Of a stretch of 64,000 bases of DNA, positions 1-10,008 are shown one piece after another (positions within the stretch are counted from its first letter, which is position 1; each line of letters starts with the position of its first letter). This DNA comes from Enterobacter sp. RHBSTW-00994. Lineage in GTDB: Bacteria > Pseudomonadota > Gammaproteobacteria > Enterobacterales > Enterobacteriaceae. The stretch spans positions 2,002,588-2,066,587 of the forward strand of contig NZ_CP056199.1 of NCBI RefSeq assembly GCF_013782625.1, written 5' to 3'. The notes under the pieces were generated by a model that worked only from the letters and a program-made list of their open reading frames with translations, was not told the DNA's origin and did not search any database. The translations under genes and the position numbers were made by a program.

Positions 1-677
1 TCCGTCCGGGTGAGGTTCACGCCATCATGGGGCCAAATGGCTCCGGGAAAAGTACGCTTTCAGCGACGCTGGCGGGGCGTGAAGATTATGAAGTGACCGG
101 TGGAACGGTTGAGTTCAAAGGCAAAGATTTGCTGGAACTGTCACCGGAAGAGCGCGCGGGCGAAGGGATCTTTATGGCCTTCCAGTATCCGGTTGAGATC
201 CCCGGCGTCAGTAATCAGTTCTTCCTGCAAACGGCGCTTAATGCCGTGCGCAAGTACCGCGGGCTGGATGAACTGGATCGCTTTGATTTCCAGGATCTGA
301 TGGAAGAGAAGATCAAGCTGCTCAAAATGCCGGAAGATTTGCTGACCCGTTCGGTCAACGTGGGGTTTTCTGGCGGGGAAAAGAAACGCAATGACATCCT
401 TCAGATGGCCGTGCTTGAGCCTGAGCTCTGTATTCTCGATGAAACCGATTCAGGTCTCGATATCGATGCCCTGAAGATTGTCGCTGATGGCGTCAATTCG
501 CTGCGCGATGGCAATCGTTCATTCGTTATCGTTACCCACTACCAGCGTATTCTTGACTACATCAAACCGGATTACGTCCACGTACTTTATCAGGGACGCA
601 TTGTGAAATCGGGGGATTTCACGCTGGTTAAACAACTGGAGGAGCAGGGTTATGGCTGGCTTACCGAACAGCAGTAA
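1..677 (+). CDS. sufC: Fe-S cluster assembly ATPase SufC (5' end outside window)
   Basis: ABC-type ATPase of the SufBCD scaffold, which assembles Fe-S clusters in the cytosol under iron limitation or oxidative stress. The window opens inside the gene: reading frame 3 gives RPGEVHAI and then the Walker A motif GPNGSGKST, so about 25-30 N-terminal residues are missing. Also visible are the ABC signature FSGGEKKR, Walker B CILDE and the switch His in VTHYQ. The visible C-terminus is intact and overlaps sufD by 26 bases, as expected for translational coupling in the sufABCDSE operon. sufA and sufB lie to the left of the window. The first ATG in the window (position 27) is internal and is not the true start. 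Confidence 0.97.
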   Translation, partial: RPGEVHAIMGPNGSGKSTLSATLAGREDYEVTGGTVEFKGKDLLELSPEERAGEGIFMAFQYPVEIPGVSNQFFLQTALNAVRKYRGLDELDRFDFQDLMEEKIKLLKMPEDLLTRSVNVGFSGGEKKRNDILQMAVLEPELCILDETDSGLDIDALKIVADGVNSLRDGNRSFVIVTHYQRILDYIKPDYVHVLYQGRIVKSGDFTLVKQLEEQGYGWLTEQQ

Positions 678-1923
678 TGCACTCCAGCAATGGCATCGCC
701 TGTTTGAAACGCAGGGGGAAAGACGTTCTGAAGAGGCTCAACAGCATTTGCAACAGATGCTGCGCCTCGGCTTGCCGACGCGAAAACATGAAAACTGGAA
801 ATACACTCCGCTCGAGGGGCTGCTCAACCGACAGTTTGTGATGCGGCCAGCGAAGGTTGATCCGGCGTTGCGTGATGCTCTGTCACTCAGTGTGGATGCG
901 GTGCGTCTGGTGTTTGTTGATGGGCAGTTCCACCCGGACTTAAGTGACAGCGTTGATGACTGCGGCTTTGACATCACCGTGAATGACGATCGCCAGTCGC
1001 TTTCCTCGCCGGTACAGTCGGAAGTGTTTCTGCATCTGACGGAAAGTCTGGCGCAACGTGTGACCCACATTCGTGTGAAGCGTAACCAGCGCCCGGTGAA
1101 ACCGTTGCTGTTAATGCACATTACCCAGGGGCTGGAAGGTGAAGAGGTTAATACGGCGCACTATCGCCACCATCTTGATCTGGCCGAAGGGGCCGAAGCG
1201 ACGATTATCGAGCATTACGTCAGCCTTAATGAAACCACGCACTTTACCGGTGCGCGTCTGACGATGAACGTGGCCGCCAATGCGCAGCTTCATCATATCA
1301 AGCTGGCCTTTGAAAACCCGGTAAGCCACCACTTCGCGCATAACGACATGATTCTGGCGGCGGATGCGGCAGCCTACAGCCACAGTTTTTTGCTCGGTGG
1401 CGCGGTTTTGCGACATAACACCAGTACGCAACTTAACGGTGAGAACACCACGCTGCGGATCAACAGCCTGGCGATGCCGGTGAACGCGGAAGTGTGCGAT
1501 ACCCGAACCTGGCTCGAGCACAATAAAGGCTACTGCAATAGCCGCCAGTTGCATAAAACCATCGTCAGCGATAAAGGCCGGGCGGTGTTTAACGGCCTGA
1601 TCAACGTGGCGCAACACGCGATAAAGACCGACGGACAGATGACCAATAATAATCTGCTGTTAGGGCGTCTGGCGGAAGTGGACACAAAACCGCAACTGGA
1701 AATCTATGCCGATGATGTGAAATGTAGCCATGGCGCAACGATAGGGCGCATTGATGACGAACAGATGTTCTATCTGCGTTCGCGCGGCATCGATAAGCAG
1801 GCGGCACAGAAGATGATTATCTATGCCTTTGCCGCTGAACTGACGGAAGCGCTGAGTGATGGCGCGTTAAAGCAGCAGGTTCTGGCACGCATTGGTCAGC
1901 GCTTGCCTGGAGGCGAAGCATGA
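652..1923 (+). CDS. sufD: Fe-S cluster assembly protein SufD
   Basis: Scaffold component of the SufBCD complex; it pairs with SufB through a right-handed beta-helix core and docks on a SufC dimer. The length of 423 residues is the usual enterobacterial size. The conserved C-terminal SufB/SufD block includes DVKCSHGAT, placing a Cys at residue 358, the position implicated in cluster formation at the SufB-SufD interface, followed by His360. The start overlaps the end of sufC by 26 bases and the stop overlaps sufS by 4 bases (ATGA), so the genes are co-translated. Nothing looks truncated or frameshifted. Confidence 0.97.
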   Translation: MAGLPNSSNALQQWHRLFETQGERRSEEAQQHLQQMLRLGLPTRKHENWKYTPLEGLLNRQFVMRPAKVDPALRDALSLSVDAVRLVFVDGQFHPDLSDSVDDCGFDITVNDDRQSLSSPVQSEVFLHLTESLAQRVTHIRVKRNQRPVKPLLLMHITQGLEGEEVNTAHYRHHLDLAEGAEATIIEHYVSLNETTHFTGARLTMNVAANAQLHHIKLAFENPVSHHFAHNDMILAADAAAYSHSFLLGGAVLRHNTSTQLNGENTTLRINSLAMPVNAEVCDTRTWLEHNKGYCNSRQLHKTIVSDKGRAVFNGLINVAQHAIKTDGQMTNNNLLLGRLAEVDTKPQLEIYADDVKCSHGATIGRIDDEQMFYLRSRGIDKQAAQKMIIYAFAAELTEALSDGALKQQVLARIGQRLPGGEA

Positions 1924-3140
1924 GTTTCCCCGTAGAGAAAGTACGGGCAGATTTCCCGGTTCTGACCCGTGAGGTGAATGGGCTGCCGCTGGCTTATCTT
2001 GACAGTGCGGCCAGCGCGCAGAAACCCAATCAGGTGATTGATGCGGAGGCCGCGTTTTATCGTCACGGCTATGCGGCTGTGCATCGCGGCATTCATACGT
2101 TGAGCGCCGAGGCGACGCAGCGTATGGAAAATGTGCGGACGCAGGTGGCCGCGTTTCTCAATGCGCGCTCACCTGAAGAGCTGGTATTTGTGCGCGGCAC
2201 AACGGAAGGGATCAATCTGGTCGCAAACAGTTGGGGCAGTGCGCAGGTGCATGCGGGCGATAACATCATCATTACCCAGATGGAGCACCACGCCAACATT
2301 GTGCCGTGGCAGATGCTGTGCGAACGCGTGGGGGCGCAATTGCGGGTGATTCCGTTGAACGAAGACGGAACGTTACAGCTTGAGCAACTGGATGCGCTGC
2401 TGGATGAGCACACGCGACTGGTGGCGGTCACGCAGGTCTCTAATGTGCTGGGGACTGAAAACCCGGTGGCGGAGATCATCGAAAAAGCCCATCAGGCAGG
2501 GGCAAAAGTGCTGATCGATGGCGCGCAGGCGGTGATGCACCACACGACGGACGTGCAGGCGCTGGATTGCGATTTCTATGTTTTCTCCGGGCATAAGCTG
2601 TACGGGCCGACGGGTATCGGCGTGCTGTATGTCAAAGAGGAGATCTTGCAGGTCATGCCGCCCTGGGAAGGGGGCGGATCGATGATTGCTACCGTCAGCC
2701 TGACCGAAGGGACGACCTATGCACGTGCGCCGTGGCGCTTTGAAGCGGGAACGCCCAATACGGGGGGGATTATTGGGCTGGGGGCCGCCATTGAATATGT
2801 TTCTGCCATCGGTCTGGACACCATTCAGGAATACGAACAACTGCTGATGCATTATGCATTACAGGAGCTTGCCGGTGTGCCGGATCTCACCTTATACGGC
2901 CCCAGTGACCGCCAGGGTGTGATAGCGTTTAATCTGGGTAAGCACCACGCCTATGACGTGGGCAGTTTTCTCGATAACTACGGCGTGGCGGTCCGTACCG
3001 GGCATCATTGCGCCATGCCGCTGATGGCATTTTACCAGGTGCCGGCAATGTGCCGCGCGTCACTGGTGATGTATAACACAATGGAAGAGGTCGACAGGCT
3101 GGTGGCAGGGTTAAAACGCATTCACCAGTTGCTCGGTTAA
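1920..3140 (+). CDS. sufS: Cysteine desulfurase SufS
   Basis: Group II PLP-dependent cysteine desulfurase that removes sulfur from L-cysteine as a persulfide and passes it to SufE for Fe-S cluster assembly. The 406 residues match E. coli SufS. The PLP-binding lysine lies in FSGHKLYGP at residue 226 and the persulfide-forming cysteine in RTGHHCAMP at residue 364, both computed from the reading frame. The short active-site loop around Cys364 is the group II feature that explains dependence on SufE. It starts on a 4-base ATGA overlap with sufD and is followed after 14 bases by sufE. Confidence 0.97.
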   Translation: MSFPVEKVRADFPVLTREVNGLPLAYLDSAASAQKPNQVIDAEAAFYRHGYAAVHRGIHTLSAEATQRMENVRTQVAAFLNARSPEELVFVRGTTEGINLVANSWGSAQVHAGDNIIITQMEHHANIVPWQMLCERVGAQLRVIPLNEDGTLQLEQLDALLDEHTRLVAVTQVSNVLGTENPVAEIIEKAHQAGAKVLIDGAQAVMHHTTDVQALDCDFYVFSGHKLYGPTGIGVLYVKEEILQVMPPWEGGGSMIATVSLTEGTTYARAPWRFEAGTPNTGGIIGLGAAIEYVSAIGLDTIQEYEQLLMHYALQELAGVPDLTLYGPSDRQGVIAFNLGKHHAYDVGSFLDNYGVAVRTGHHCAMPLMAFYQVPAMCRASLVMYNTMEEVDRLVAGLKRIHQLLG

Positions 3141-3154
3141 CGGAGAGGCAAGAA

Positions 3155-3571
3155 ATGGCCGCACTGCCGGACAAAGAAAAATTACTGCGTAACTTTGGCC
3201 GTTGCGCAAACTGGGAAGAAAAGTATCTCTACATTATTGAGCTGGGGCAACGCTTACCGGCGCTCAGTGAAGAGGCTCATAACCCGGACAATATTATTCA
3301 GGGCTGCCAGAGCCAGGTGTGGATCGTTATGCACCAGAACGAAGAGGGTGCGATTGAACTAGAAGGTGACAGCGATGCTGCCATCGTCAAAGGGCTTATT
3401 GCTGTCGTGTTCATCCTTTATCACCAGATGTCTTCGCAGGATATCGCGGCGTTTGATGTCCGCCCGTGGTTTGAAAAAATGGCACTGACACAGCACTTAA
3501 CGCCTTCACGCTCCCAAGGACTGGAAGCGATGATTCGCGCAATTCGCACCAAAGCGGCAATCCTTAGCTAG
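3155..3571 (+). CDS. sufE: Sulfur acceptor protein SufE
   Basis: Accepts persulfide sulfur from SufS and delivers it to SufBCD. The 138-residue protein carries the acceptor cysteine at residue 51 in QGCQSQVW. The start follows a good ribosome binding site (GGAGAGG) a few bases after the sufS stop. It is the last gene of the suf operon: a hairpin with a T-rich tail follows at about 3600-3628. No oddities seen. Confidence 0.96.
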   Translation: MAALPDKEKLLRNFGRCANWEEKYLYIIELGQRLPALSEEAHNPDNIIQGCQSQVWIVMHQNEEGAIELEGDSDAAIVKGLIAVVFILYHQMSSQDIAAFDVRPWFEKMALTQHLTPSRSQGLEAMIRAIRTKAAILS

Positions 3572-3599
3572 ACTCAATAGACAGCATTCATTCTGTTTC

Positions 3600-3628
3600 G
3601 CGAGGTGGTTCCCGCCTCGCTGGTTTTT
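3600..3628 (+). terminator. suf operon terminator
   Basis: GCGAGG and CCTCGC form a short GC-rich stem around a loop, followed by a T-rich tract (TGGTTTTTC). It lies 28 bases after the sufE stop and before ldtE, so it probably ends suf transcription. Seen directly; activity is inferred. Confidence 0.6.
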
Positions 3629-3668
3629 CAGCTTTCTGGCGTTCTGTCAGTGAATAAGGAATCTCAGC

Positions 3669-4682
3669 ATGAAGCGCGCGTCTCTTATTACGTTATTACT
3701 CCTCGGTGCTCTTGGCACACTTAATTCGGCCAGTGCGGTTGAATATCCATTACCTCCTGCAGGTAGCCGTCTTATTGGTCAAAATCAAACCTACACTATT
3801 CAGGAAGGGGACAAAAATTTACAGGCGATTGCTCGCCGGTTTAATACGGCGGCTCAGGTGATCCTTGAAACCAATAATACCATTGCGCCTGTTTATCCGG
3901 CTCCGGGAACGGTGATCACCATCCCTTCGCAAATGCTGCTACCGGATACACCGCGCGAGGGGATTGTGGTGAATCTTGCAGAACTGCGACTCTATTACTT
4001 CCCGCCAGGTGAAAACAGCGTGCAGGTCTATCCGCTGGGTATTGGACAACTGGGGCTTGAGACCCCGGTGACGACGACCCGCGTGAGTCAGAAAATCCCC
4101 AACCCAACATGGACACCGACAGCGGGTATCAGAGCCCGCTCACTGGCTCAGGGCATCAAATTGCCGCCCGTAGTACCCGCCGGCCCCAATAACCCGCTGG
4201 GGCGCTTTGCGCTGCGTCTGGGGATAGGGAATGGGGAATATCTTATTCACGGAACCAGTGCACCGGACAGCGTAGGGTTGAGAGTCAGCTCGGGTTGCAT
4301 GCGCATGAACGCTGCAGATATCAAAGCGCTGTTCGAGCAGGCGCACGTGGGGACACGAGTGCAGATCATCAACGAGCCGGTGAAATTCTCTGTTGAACCA
4401 GATGGTAAACGCTATGTTGAGGTTCATCGCCCACTGGCGCAGGTTGAAGGTGAAAACCCGCAGACAACGCCTATTTCGCACTCCACGGGCTTTGCTTCGT
4501 TTGTGTCTGATGAAGGGAGCGACAAAGCGCTAATCAACAAAGCGCTGTCTCGCCGGGCAGGGATCCCTGTTGTCGTCTCTGAGGGAAACGGACTATCAGC
4601 CAGTAATGCGGTGTTGTCGGTGCAGAACAGTCGGGTTTCAGTAGCGGTAGCAGAAGGTGAGAGCGAGGCGGTAACGCAGTAA
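3669..4682 (+). CDS. ldtE: L,D-transpeptidase LdtE (YnhG)
   Basis: Periplasmic YkuD-family enzyme that forms 3-3 (DAP-DAP) cross-links in peptidoglycan. Order: Sec signal peptide (residues 1-23, cleavage after ASA), a LysM peptidoglycan-binding domain (about residues 42-88), then the YkuD domain with the catalytic block [10 protein letters not shown] ... SSGCMRMN, the nucleophile being Cys210. The tail from about residue 260 is low-conservation. The length of 337 residues fits LdtE, and the position between sufE and lpp is the E. coli ynhG locus. The family also contains Braun lipoprotein anchoring enzymes (ErfK, YbiS, YcfS); position favours LdtE. Confidence 0.93.
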   Translation: MKRASLITLLLLGALGTLNSASAVEYPLPPAGSRLIGQNQTYTIQEGDKNLQAIARRFNTAAQVILETNNTIAPVYPAPGTVITIPSQMLLPDTPREGIVVNLAELRLYYFPPGENSVQVYPLGIGQLGLETPVTTTRVSQKIPNPTWTPTAGIRARSLAQGIKLPPVVPAGPNNPLGRFALRLGIGNGEYLIHGTSAPDSVGLRVSSGCMRMNAADIKALFEQAHVGTRVQIINEPVKFSVEPDGKRYVEVHRPLAQVEGENPQTTPISHSTGFASFVSDEGSDKALINKALSRRAGIPVVVSEGNGLSASNAVLSVQNSRVSVAVAEGESEAVTQ

Positions 4683-4701
4683 CGGTTTTGTCAGGGTAAA
4701 A

Positions 4702-4728
4702 AAAATGGCGCACAATGTGCGCCATTTT
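4702..4728. terminator. Bidirectional terminator between ldtE and lpp
   Basis: Near-perfect palindrome: AAAATGGCGCAC, short loop, GTGCGCCATTTT. A run of A precedes it and T follows, so it can work for ldtE on the plus strand and lpp on the minus strand. lpp is very highly expressed in enterobacteria and needs a strong terminator. Confidence 0.85.
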
Positions 4729-4742
4729 ATTAACAGGTACTA

Positions 4743-4991
<249 letters not shown>

Positions 4992-5024
4992 CTAGATTGA
5001 GTTAATCTCCATGTAGCGTTACAA

Positions 5025-5053
5025 GTATTACACAAAGTTTTTTATGTTGAGAA
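5025..5053 (-). promoter_or_regulatory. lpp promoter
   Basis: On the minus strand: -35 TTCTCA, a 17-base AT-rich spacer, and -10 TAATAC. The surrounding sequence agrees with the E. coli lpp promoter as I remember it, including the AT-rich upstream tract typical of very strong promoters. The start codon of lpp lies about 45 bases downstream. Confidence 0.8.
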
Positions 5054-5234
5054 TATTTTTTTGATGGGAATACGCCTATTTTTGATCGTTCGCTCAAAGA
5101 AACATCGAATCTGACCATTTCGGCCAAAAAGCCATGTTAAAAAAGACAATTTTCATCGGATTCATCTTAGATAAATCGCTATTAAATAGAAAAACCCGAT
5201 TTGCTTTTTGAATAAATATGGCTAATGCCAGTAA

Positions 5235-5263
5235 TAAAAAAAGCGCCCCGAAGGACGCTTTTT
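5235..5263 (-). terminator. pykF terminator
   Basis: On the minus strand an A-rich stretch, stem GCGTCC, loop TTCG, stem GGGCGC and a T-run. It lies about 27 bases after the pykF stop. One C-A mismatch interrupts the stem. Confidence 0.75.
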
Positions 5264-5289
5264 ATCAGAAATAATTCGTTCAGTAATGA

Positions 5290-6702
5290 TTACAGTACGT
5301 GAACAGATGCCGTATTGGTTGTACCACTTGGAACCAGAGCACCAGAAACCATCACCACAACATCACCTTTCTGTGCCAGACCGCTTTCCAGCGCCAGCTC
5401 TTTACCCTGAATGTAGAAATCGTCAGTAGAAGCGATCTCTTTCACCAGGTGAGCAACAATACCTTTGCTCAGAACCAGCTGACGAGCAGTGGTTTCGTTG
5501 GTGGTCAGCGCCAGGATGGTCGCATCCGGGAAGTATTTACGTACTGCACGTGCAGATTTACCGCCCTGAGTCGCAACAACAATCAGTGGTGCGTCCAGTT
5601 TCTCAGCAGTTTCTACTGCACCACGGCACACTGCTTCGGTGATACGCAGTTTACGGCTGTCGTTGTTGAAGTCCAGACGGCTGGTCATCACGCGGTCGGT
5701 ACGTTCGCAGATGGTTGCCATGATGGTAACGGCTTCCAGCGGGTATTTACCTTTTGCGGATTCGCCAGACAGCATAACGGCATCAGTACCGTCGAGGATG
5801 GCGTTAGCCACGTCGCCTGCTTCAGCGCGGGTTGGACGTGGGTTTTTGATCATGGAATCCAGCATCTGCGTTGCAGTGATAACCACTTTACGCGCGCGAA
5901 CACATTTCTCGATCATCATCTTCTGCGCGAAGATCACTTCTTCTACCGGGATTTCAACACCCAGGTCGCCACGAGCAACCATGATGCCGTCAGATGCTTC
6001 GAGGATTTCGTCGAAGTTGTTCAGACCTTCCTGGTTTTCAATTTTGGAGATGATCTGGATCTTCTCGCCGCCGTGTGCTTTCAGATGCTCACGGATTTCA
6101 ACCACGTCAGAACGTTTACGGATGAAAGAGGCCGCAACGAAATCAACGCCTTGTTCGCAACCGAAGATCAGGTCTTGTTTGTCTTTTTCAGCCAGTGCTG
6201 GCAGCGCGATGGACACACCCGGCAGGTTAACGCCTTTGTTTTCGCCCAGGTCGCCGTTGTTCAGTACTTTACAAACAACGTTTTTGCCTTCGATAGCGGT
6301 GACTTCCATACCGATCAGGCCGTCATCCACCAGAACGGTGTTGCCTACGGACAGATCGCTGGTGAAGCCTTCATAGGTTACCGCAACGATTTCGTTGTTG
6401 CCGATAACAGACTTGTCAGTGGTGAAAGTGAAGGTCTGGCCCGCTTTCAGGGAGACGTCGTTACCGCCTTCCAGTTTGATGGTGCGGATTTCAGGACCTT
6501 TGGTGTCGAGCAGGATAGCGGCTTTTTTGCCGGTTTTGCTCATCACGTTGCGCAAGTTCTGGATACGCTGACCGTGTTCAGCATAGTCGCCGTGTGAGAA
6601 GTTCAGACGCATAACGTTCATGCCGGCGTCCAGCATTTTGGTCAGCATCTCTTCAGATTCGGTTTTCGGGCCGATGGTACAAACAATTTTCGTCTTTTTC
6701 AT
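5290..6702 (-). CDS. pykF: Pyruvate kinase I PykF
   Basis: Catalyses phosphoenolpyruvate + ADP to pyruvate + ATP in glycolysis; the PykF isozyme is activated by fructose 1,6-bisphosphate. The 470 residues equal E. coli PykF. Motifs: N-terminal [10 protein letters not shown], the catalytic lysine in ISKIENQEG, Mg binding [12 protein letters not shown], and TATQMLDSM. The C-terminal allosteric domain is complete. Its own promoter with a candidate Cra site lies upstream. In E. coli fumD (ydhZ) sits directly upstream; here about 5.6 kb of accessory genes separate them. Confidence 0.98.
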   Translation of the reverse strand: MKKTKIVCTIGPKTESEEMLTKMLDAGMNVMRLNFSHGDYAEHGQRIQNLRNVMSKTGKKAAILLDTKGPEIRTIKLEGGNDVSLKAGQTFTFTTDKSVIGNNEIVAVTYEGFTSDLSVGNTVLVDDGLIGMEVTAIEGKNVVCKVLNNGDLGENKGVNLPGVSIALPALAEKDKQDLIFGCEQGVDFVAASFIRKRSDVVEIREHLKAHGGEKIQIISKIENQEGLNNFDEILEASDGIMVARGDLGVEIPVEEVIFAQKMMIEKCVRARKVVITATQMLDSMIKNPRPTRAEAGDVANAILDGTDAVMLSGESAKGKYPLEAVTIMATICERTDRVMTSRLDFNNDSRKLRITEAVCRGAVETAEKLDAPLIVVATQGGKSARAVRKYFPDATILALTTNETTARQLVLSKGIVAHLVKEIASTDDFYIQGKELALESGLAQKGDVVVMVSGALVPSGTTNTASVHVL

Positions 6703-6937
6703 GACAGTCTTAGTCTTTAAGTTGGGAAGGATATGGAAATCTCGCTCCGGGGGCGCACCGCCGCGGAGTCAAACCTGTGTTGCGAAAGAGTCTGTGACAC
6801 GCACTAAGGATAGGTGACATCAAATGAGCGTGCAGAAGAAAGTGTGCCTGAGTTTCAGCCCAACGGAGGAGAGGAGAAGTTGTACGTTGTTTTTTGTATT
6901 CCAAGCGCTGAAACCATTCACCAGGGATTAGGCGCGC

Positions 6938-6986
6938 ATTATACGCTGATTTTATGCTAAAAGGAAAATGAAAACAGCGTTTCAAA
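6938..6986 (-). promoter_or_regulatory. pykF promoter with candidate Cra (FruR) site
   Basis: On the minus strand a perfect -10 TATAAT (6938-6943) is preceded, 17 bases away, by a weak -35 TTCCTT. Directly upstream of it TTGAAACGCTGTTTT (about 6971-6986) resembles the Cra half-site TGAAACG. E. coli pykF is repressed by Cra, so this placement makes sense. The site departs from the consensus in its right half. Confidence 0.6.
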
Positions 6987-7047
6987 AATAATCTGTGCAG
7001 ATTCACATAAGATTGTTATCAAGGCGTTAAGGCGTGATGACATATTA

Positions 7048-7072
7048 GGGCGGCAGACGTAAAGCCTGCCAC
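7048..7072 (-). terminator. Hairpin after cystathionine gamma-lyase gene
   Basis: GGTGGCAG and CTGCCGCC (minus strand) pair perfectly around a 9-base loop just after the gene's stop. No real T-run follows, so it may be a weak terminator or an mRNA 3' stabiliser. Confidence 0.4.
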
Positions 7073-7079
7073 CGTTTGC

Positions 7080-8225
7080 TTAGTTTTTCAGCGCTTGCTC
7101 AAGATCGGCGATCAAGTCTTTGACATCTTCGATACCCACCGAAAGCCGGATAAGCTGCGGCACAATACCGTTTGCCAGTCGTTGTTCAAGAGGGATTGAA
7201 GCGTGGGTCATGCTGTAGGGCTGGCTGACCAGGCTTTCCACGCCTCCCAGGCTTTCCGCAAGGGTGAAGAGCGTCAGTTTGCGGATGATCTCCGTTGCGC
7301 GTTGCGCATCGCCTTTCACGACCACCGAAATCATTCCGCCGGGCAGGGCCATTTGCGTGCGGGCAAGCTGATATTGTGGATGCGATTCCAGCCATGGGAA
7401 CCACACTTTCTCCACCTGCGGGTGCTGTTCCAGCCATTGCGCAATGGCCAGCGCGTTAGCACTGTGTTTTTCGATCCGCAGTGCGAGGGTGCGAATGCCG
7501 CGTAAGGTCAGGAAACTGCTAAACGGATCCAGCACCCCGCCAACGGCGTTTTGCAGATAGCCCAGTTTATCGGCCAGAGCCGGGTTGTCGCCGACAACCG
7601 CCAGCCCGGCAACCACATCTGAATGGCCATTGAGGTATTTGGTGGCGGAGTGCACTACGATATCAAAACCCGATTCCAGCGGGCGATGGATAACCGGGGA
7701 GGCAAAGGTATTGTCGGCCACGCTGATGACATTATGACGACGGGCGATTGCGGCAATGGCGGCAAGATCGGCCAGTTTAAGCAGCGGATTGGTCGGGGTT
7801 TCCACCCAGATCATTCGTGTGTCAGGCCGGATGGCAGCGTCCAGCGCCGTGACATCACCCGGTTTGACCCAACTGACCTGCAAGCCGGTACTGCGTTTGC
7901 GCACATTCTCAATCAGCCGGTATGTGCCGCCATAGACATCGTCAATCGCGACAATATGGCTGTCTTTATCCAGCAACTCCAGAACTGTCGAGATCGCAGC
8001 CAGACCGGATGCAAAGGCATATCCGCGTGTACCGCTTTCCAGTTCGGCAATGGCCGTTTCCAGCGCGTGACGGGTAGGGTTGCCACTGCGGGAATATTCG
8101 TACCCGGTGTGCTCACCCGGTGAGGGTTGCGCAAACGTCGACGTGGCGTAAATCGGCGGCATTACCGCCCCGTGTTGATCGTTAAATTCGCCGCTGTGTA
8201 CACTCAGTGTGGCCAGATTCTTCAT
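7080..8225 (-). CDS. Cystathionine gamma-lyase (PLP, Cys/Met metabolism family)
   Basis: PLP enzyme of the Cys/Met-metabolism family (381 residues). The PLP lysine is Lys196 in [23 protein letters not shown] near residue 45 and ASGLAAI near 73 are family motifs. Family members include cystathionine gamma-synthase (MetB), beta-lyase (MetC) and gamma-lyase. The tight pairing with a cystathionine beta-synthase gene 12 bases upstream argues for gamma-lyase: cystathionine to cysteine, 2-oxobutyrate and ammonia. Together they would make cysteine from homocysteine (reverse transsulfuration). Klebsiella has such a pair, called mtcB/mtcC in the literature as I recall. A gamma-synthase activity cannot be excluded by sequence alone. 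Confidence 0.85.
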   Translation of the reverse strand: MKNLATLSVHSGEFNDQHGAVMPPIYATSTFAQPSPGEHTGYEYSRSGNPTRHALETAIAELESGTRGYAFASGLAAISTVLELLDKDSHIVAIDDVYGGTYRLIENVRKRSTGLQVSWVKPGDVTALDAAIRPDTRMIWVETPTNPLLKLADLAAIAAIARRHNVISVADNTFASPVIHRPLESGFDIVVHSATKYLNGHSDVVAGLAVVGDNPALADKLGYLQNAVGGVLDPFSSFLTLRGIRTLALRIEKHSANALAIAQWLEQHPQVEKVWFPWLESHPQYQLARTQMALPGGMISVVVKGDAQRATEIIRKLTLFTLAESLGGVESLVSQPYSMTHASIPLEQRLANGIVPQLIRLSVGIEDVKDLIADLEQALKN

Positions 8226-8237
8226 GTTTTTTTTCCT

Positions 8238-9608
8238 TTATTGTTGTAGACGGTTACGCCAGGCCGTCAGAACGTCACTGCGCGTAATCAGGCCGAGAAA
8301 ACGGTCATTGTCGTTAATCACCGCCACCAGACCGCGGTCAAAAATGGCATTCAGGGCGCTTTCCGGCGCATGTTTATCGAGAAATTCGACCTGGCGCGCC
8401 ATCGCCTCTGTCACCGGGAGGGAGAAGCGATCGCCATCGCCGCCAATGTGGCGCAACAGGTCCCATTCATCGATGATGCCGACAACCTTGCCGTTTTCCA
8501 GTACCGGAAGTTGCGAGATATCGTACAGGCGCATGCGCCCAAGAACGGTCGACAGGGTGTCATCCGGTGCGGCGGTGACGGTTGCGCCTTCGTCATGGCG
8601 CAGGGCAATGTAGTCCGAGAGATCGCCCGTCTGAGGGCGCGAGATAAGTCCCTGCTGGCGCATCCAGTCGTCGTTGAACATTTTCGACAAGTACTTATTC
8701 CCGCTGTCACAGGCGAAGGTGACGACACGTTTAGGCGTGGTCTGGGCCTGACAGTACTTAAGGGCGGCTGCCAGCAGCGTTCCGCTTGAGGACCCTGCCA
8801 GAATCCCCTCTGTCTTGAGCAGTTCACGCGCGGTGGTAAAAGCTTCACGATCGGTGATCCGCCAGGCATGATTCACCCCTTCAATGTGCGCCAGTGGCGG
8901 GATAAAGTCTTCGCCAATCCCTTCCACCAGCCAGGAGCCTGCGCCCTGGTGGCGGCCAGTCTCAACCTGATCGGCCAGAACAGAGCCTGCCGGATCGGCC
9001 AGCACAAACTCCGTCTGTGGGGAGTGTTCTGCAAACCAGGCCTGTAATCCGCCCAGCGTACCGCCTGAACCAACTCCAACCACAATGGCGTCAATATGGC
9101 CGTCAAGCTGGGCAAAGAGTTCGGGGGCAGTCGTGGTGCGGTGTGCCAGCGGGTTGGCTTCGTTGTTGAACTGATCGATATAAAACGCCCCAGGCAGTTC
9201 ATTTGCCAGACGCTGGGCGTAATCCTGGTAATATGCGGGATGGCCTTTATTGACGTCAGATCGGGTCAGTACCACCTGAGCGCCCAGGGCCCGCAGGTGG
9301 AAAATCTTCTCGCGGCTCATCTTGTCGGGGACGACAAGAATCAATGAATACCCTTTTTGCGCGGCAATCAGCGCCAGTCCCAGCCCCGTGTTTCCGGCCG
9401 TGGCCTCAATAATGGTTCCACCAGGCTGCAGTAAGCCAAGACGTTCGGCTTCGTTAATCATCGACAGGGCGACACGATCTTTAATCGATCCACCTGGGTT
9501 TTGGTTTTCCAGTTTCAGAAATAATGAACAAGGGCCGGTATCCAGTTTGTGGAGCTGAATCAGCGGAGTGTGACCGATCAATTCGGTCACAGAATGATAA
9601 ATCGCCAT
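8238..9608 (-). CDS. Cystathionine beta-synthase with C-terminal CBS pair
   Basis: Condenses homocysteine with serine (or O-acetylserine) to cystathionine. Fold-type II PLP domain over residues 1-320: PLP lysine Lys43 in GGSIKDRVA, ATAGNTGLGLA, and phosphate loop GVGSGGTLGG. Residues about 335-456 form two CBS repeats (LYDISQLPVLENGKVVGIID and a second ending near LGLITRSDVL). This regulatory pair separates it from plain cysteine synthases CysK and CysM, which end near 300-325 residues. It is first in an operon with the gamma-lyase gene and diverges from a MetNIQ-like transporter. The start follows a GAGGAAAA ribosome binding site. Confidence 0.9.
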   Translation of the reverse strand: MAIYHSVTELIGHTPLIQLHKLDTGPCSLFLKLENQNPGGSIKDRVALSMINEAERLGLLQPGGTIIEATAGNTGLGLALIAAQKGYSLILVVPDKMSREKIFHLRALGAQVVLTRSDVNKGHPAYYQDYAQRLANELPGAFYIDQFNNEANPLAHRTTTAPELFAQLDGHIDAIVVGVGSGGTLGGLQAWFAEHSPQTEFVLADPAGSVLADQVETGRHQGAGSWLVEGIGEDFIPPLAHIEGVNHAWRITDREAFTTARELLKTEGILAGSSSGTLLAAALKYCQAQTTPKRVVTFACDSGNKYLSKMFNDDWMRQQGLISRPQTGDLSDYIALRHDEGATVTAAPDDTLSTVLGRMRLYDISQLPVLENGKVVGIIDEWDLLRHIGGDGDRFSLPVTEAMARQVEFLDKHAPESALNAIFDRGLVAVINDNDRFLGLITRSDVLTAWRNRLQQ

Positions 9609-9733
9609 GAAGTTTTCCTCTCAGAAGGTCATGGCGGGATGATAGTGCCGTGAAATTTTCGCAATAAAGAACGTTTCACTGCCTTTTAGAACAGAAAGGA
9701 ATATTAATGGCGATTTCGGATGTAAGGATAGCA

Positions 9734-9765
9734 AGACGTAAAGTTGTCTGGATGTAGGGATGTCT
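9734..9765. promoter_or_regulatory. Candidate MetJ operator: four tandem met boxes
   Basis: Four adjoining 8-base units read AGACGTAA, AGTTGTCT, GGATGTAG, GGATGTCT. Against the met-box consensus AGACGTCT they match 6, 6, 4 and 6 of 8 positions. MetJ with S-adenosylmethionine binds two or more adjacent imperfect boxes, so the spacing is exactly right. The array is 126 bases from the CBS start and about 245 from the transporter start. The match is by eye; no scoring was run. Confidence 0.55.
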
Positions 9766-9782
9766 ATATCGGCATAAAATGC

Positions 9783-9805
9783 GGTAAAAATAGCCATTTT
9801 TATCC
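9783..9805. repeat. AT-rich inverted repeat in divergent promoter region
   Basis: GGTAAAAAT and ATTTTTATC pair around AGCC. It could be an operator of an unknown regulator or part of a promoter. Only the symmetry is seen. Confidence 0.4.
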
Positions 9806-10008
9806 CCTCGGTCCCGCGATATTCCCATCTGGCAGATAATCATTGCTGAAAAAGTACTAATTGCGTTCCGCCCAGCAAATCTGCTGTTTATTACTTTGAG
9901 GTATAAGAAATTCTTTTTTGGTCATTTAAAACCTGGTAACGCCTGTTTACACTCATTTGGACATCCATACTGCTAAACCGCTATATGCGTAACGGATAAA
10001 GAATAAGA

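Larger units (their letters stand above)
6703..7079. other. Intergenic region upstream of pykF
   Basis: 377 bases without a convincing gene. It holds the pykF promoter and candidate Cra site (6938-6986), a leader of roughly 230 bases for pykF, and, next to 7079, the 3' hairpin of the cystathionine gamma-lyase gene. The ORFs that cross it lack coding character. Confidence 0.7.
9609..10008. other. Divergent control region of CBS/CGL and MetNIQ-like operons
   Basis: 400 bases without a gene. Contents: four tandem MetJ-box-like octamers (9734-9765), an AT-rich inverted repeat (9783-9805), and, further right, AT-rich DNA that should hold the promoter of the transporter operon. I could not choose -35/-10 pairs with confidence. 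Confidence 0.6.

Noticed and set aside
5299..6597. 432-codon plus-strand ORF opposite pykF
   Set aside because: Pure antisense shadow of pykF; composition dictated by the pykF codons, no ribosome binding site and no family resemblance.
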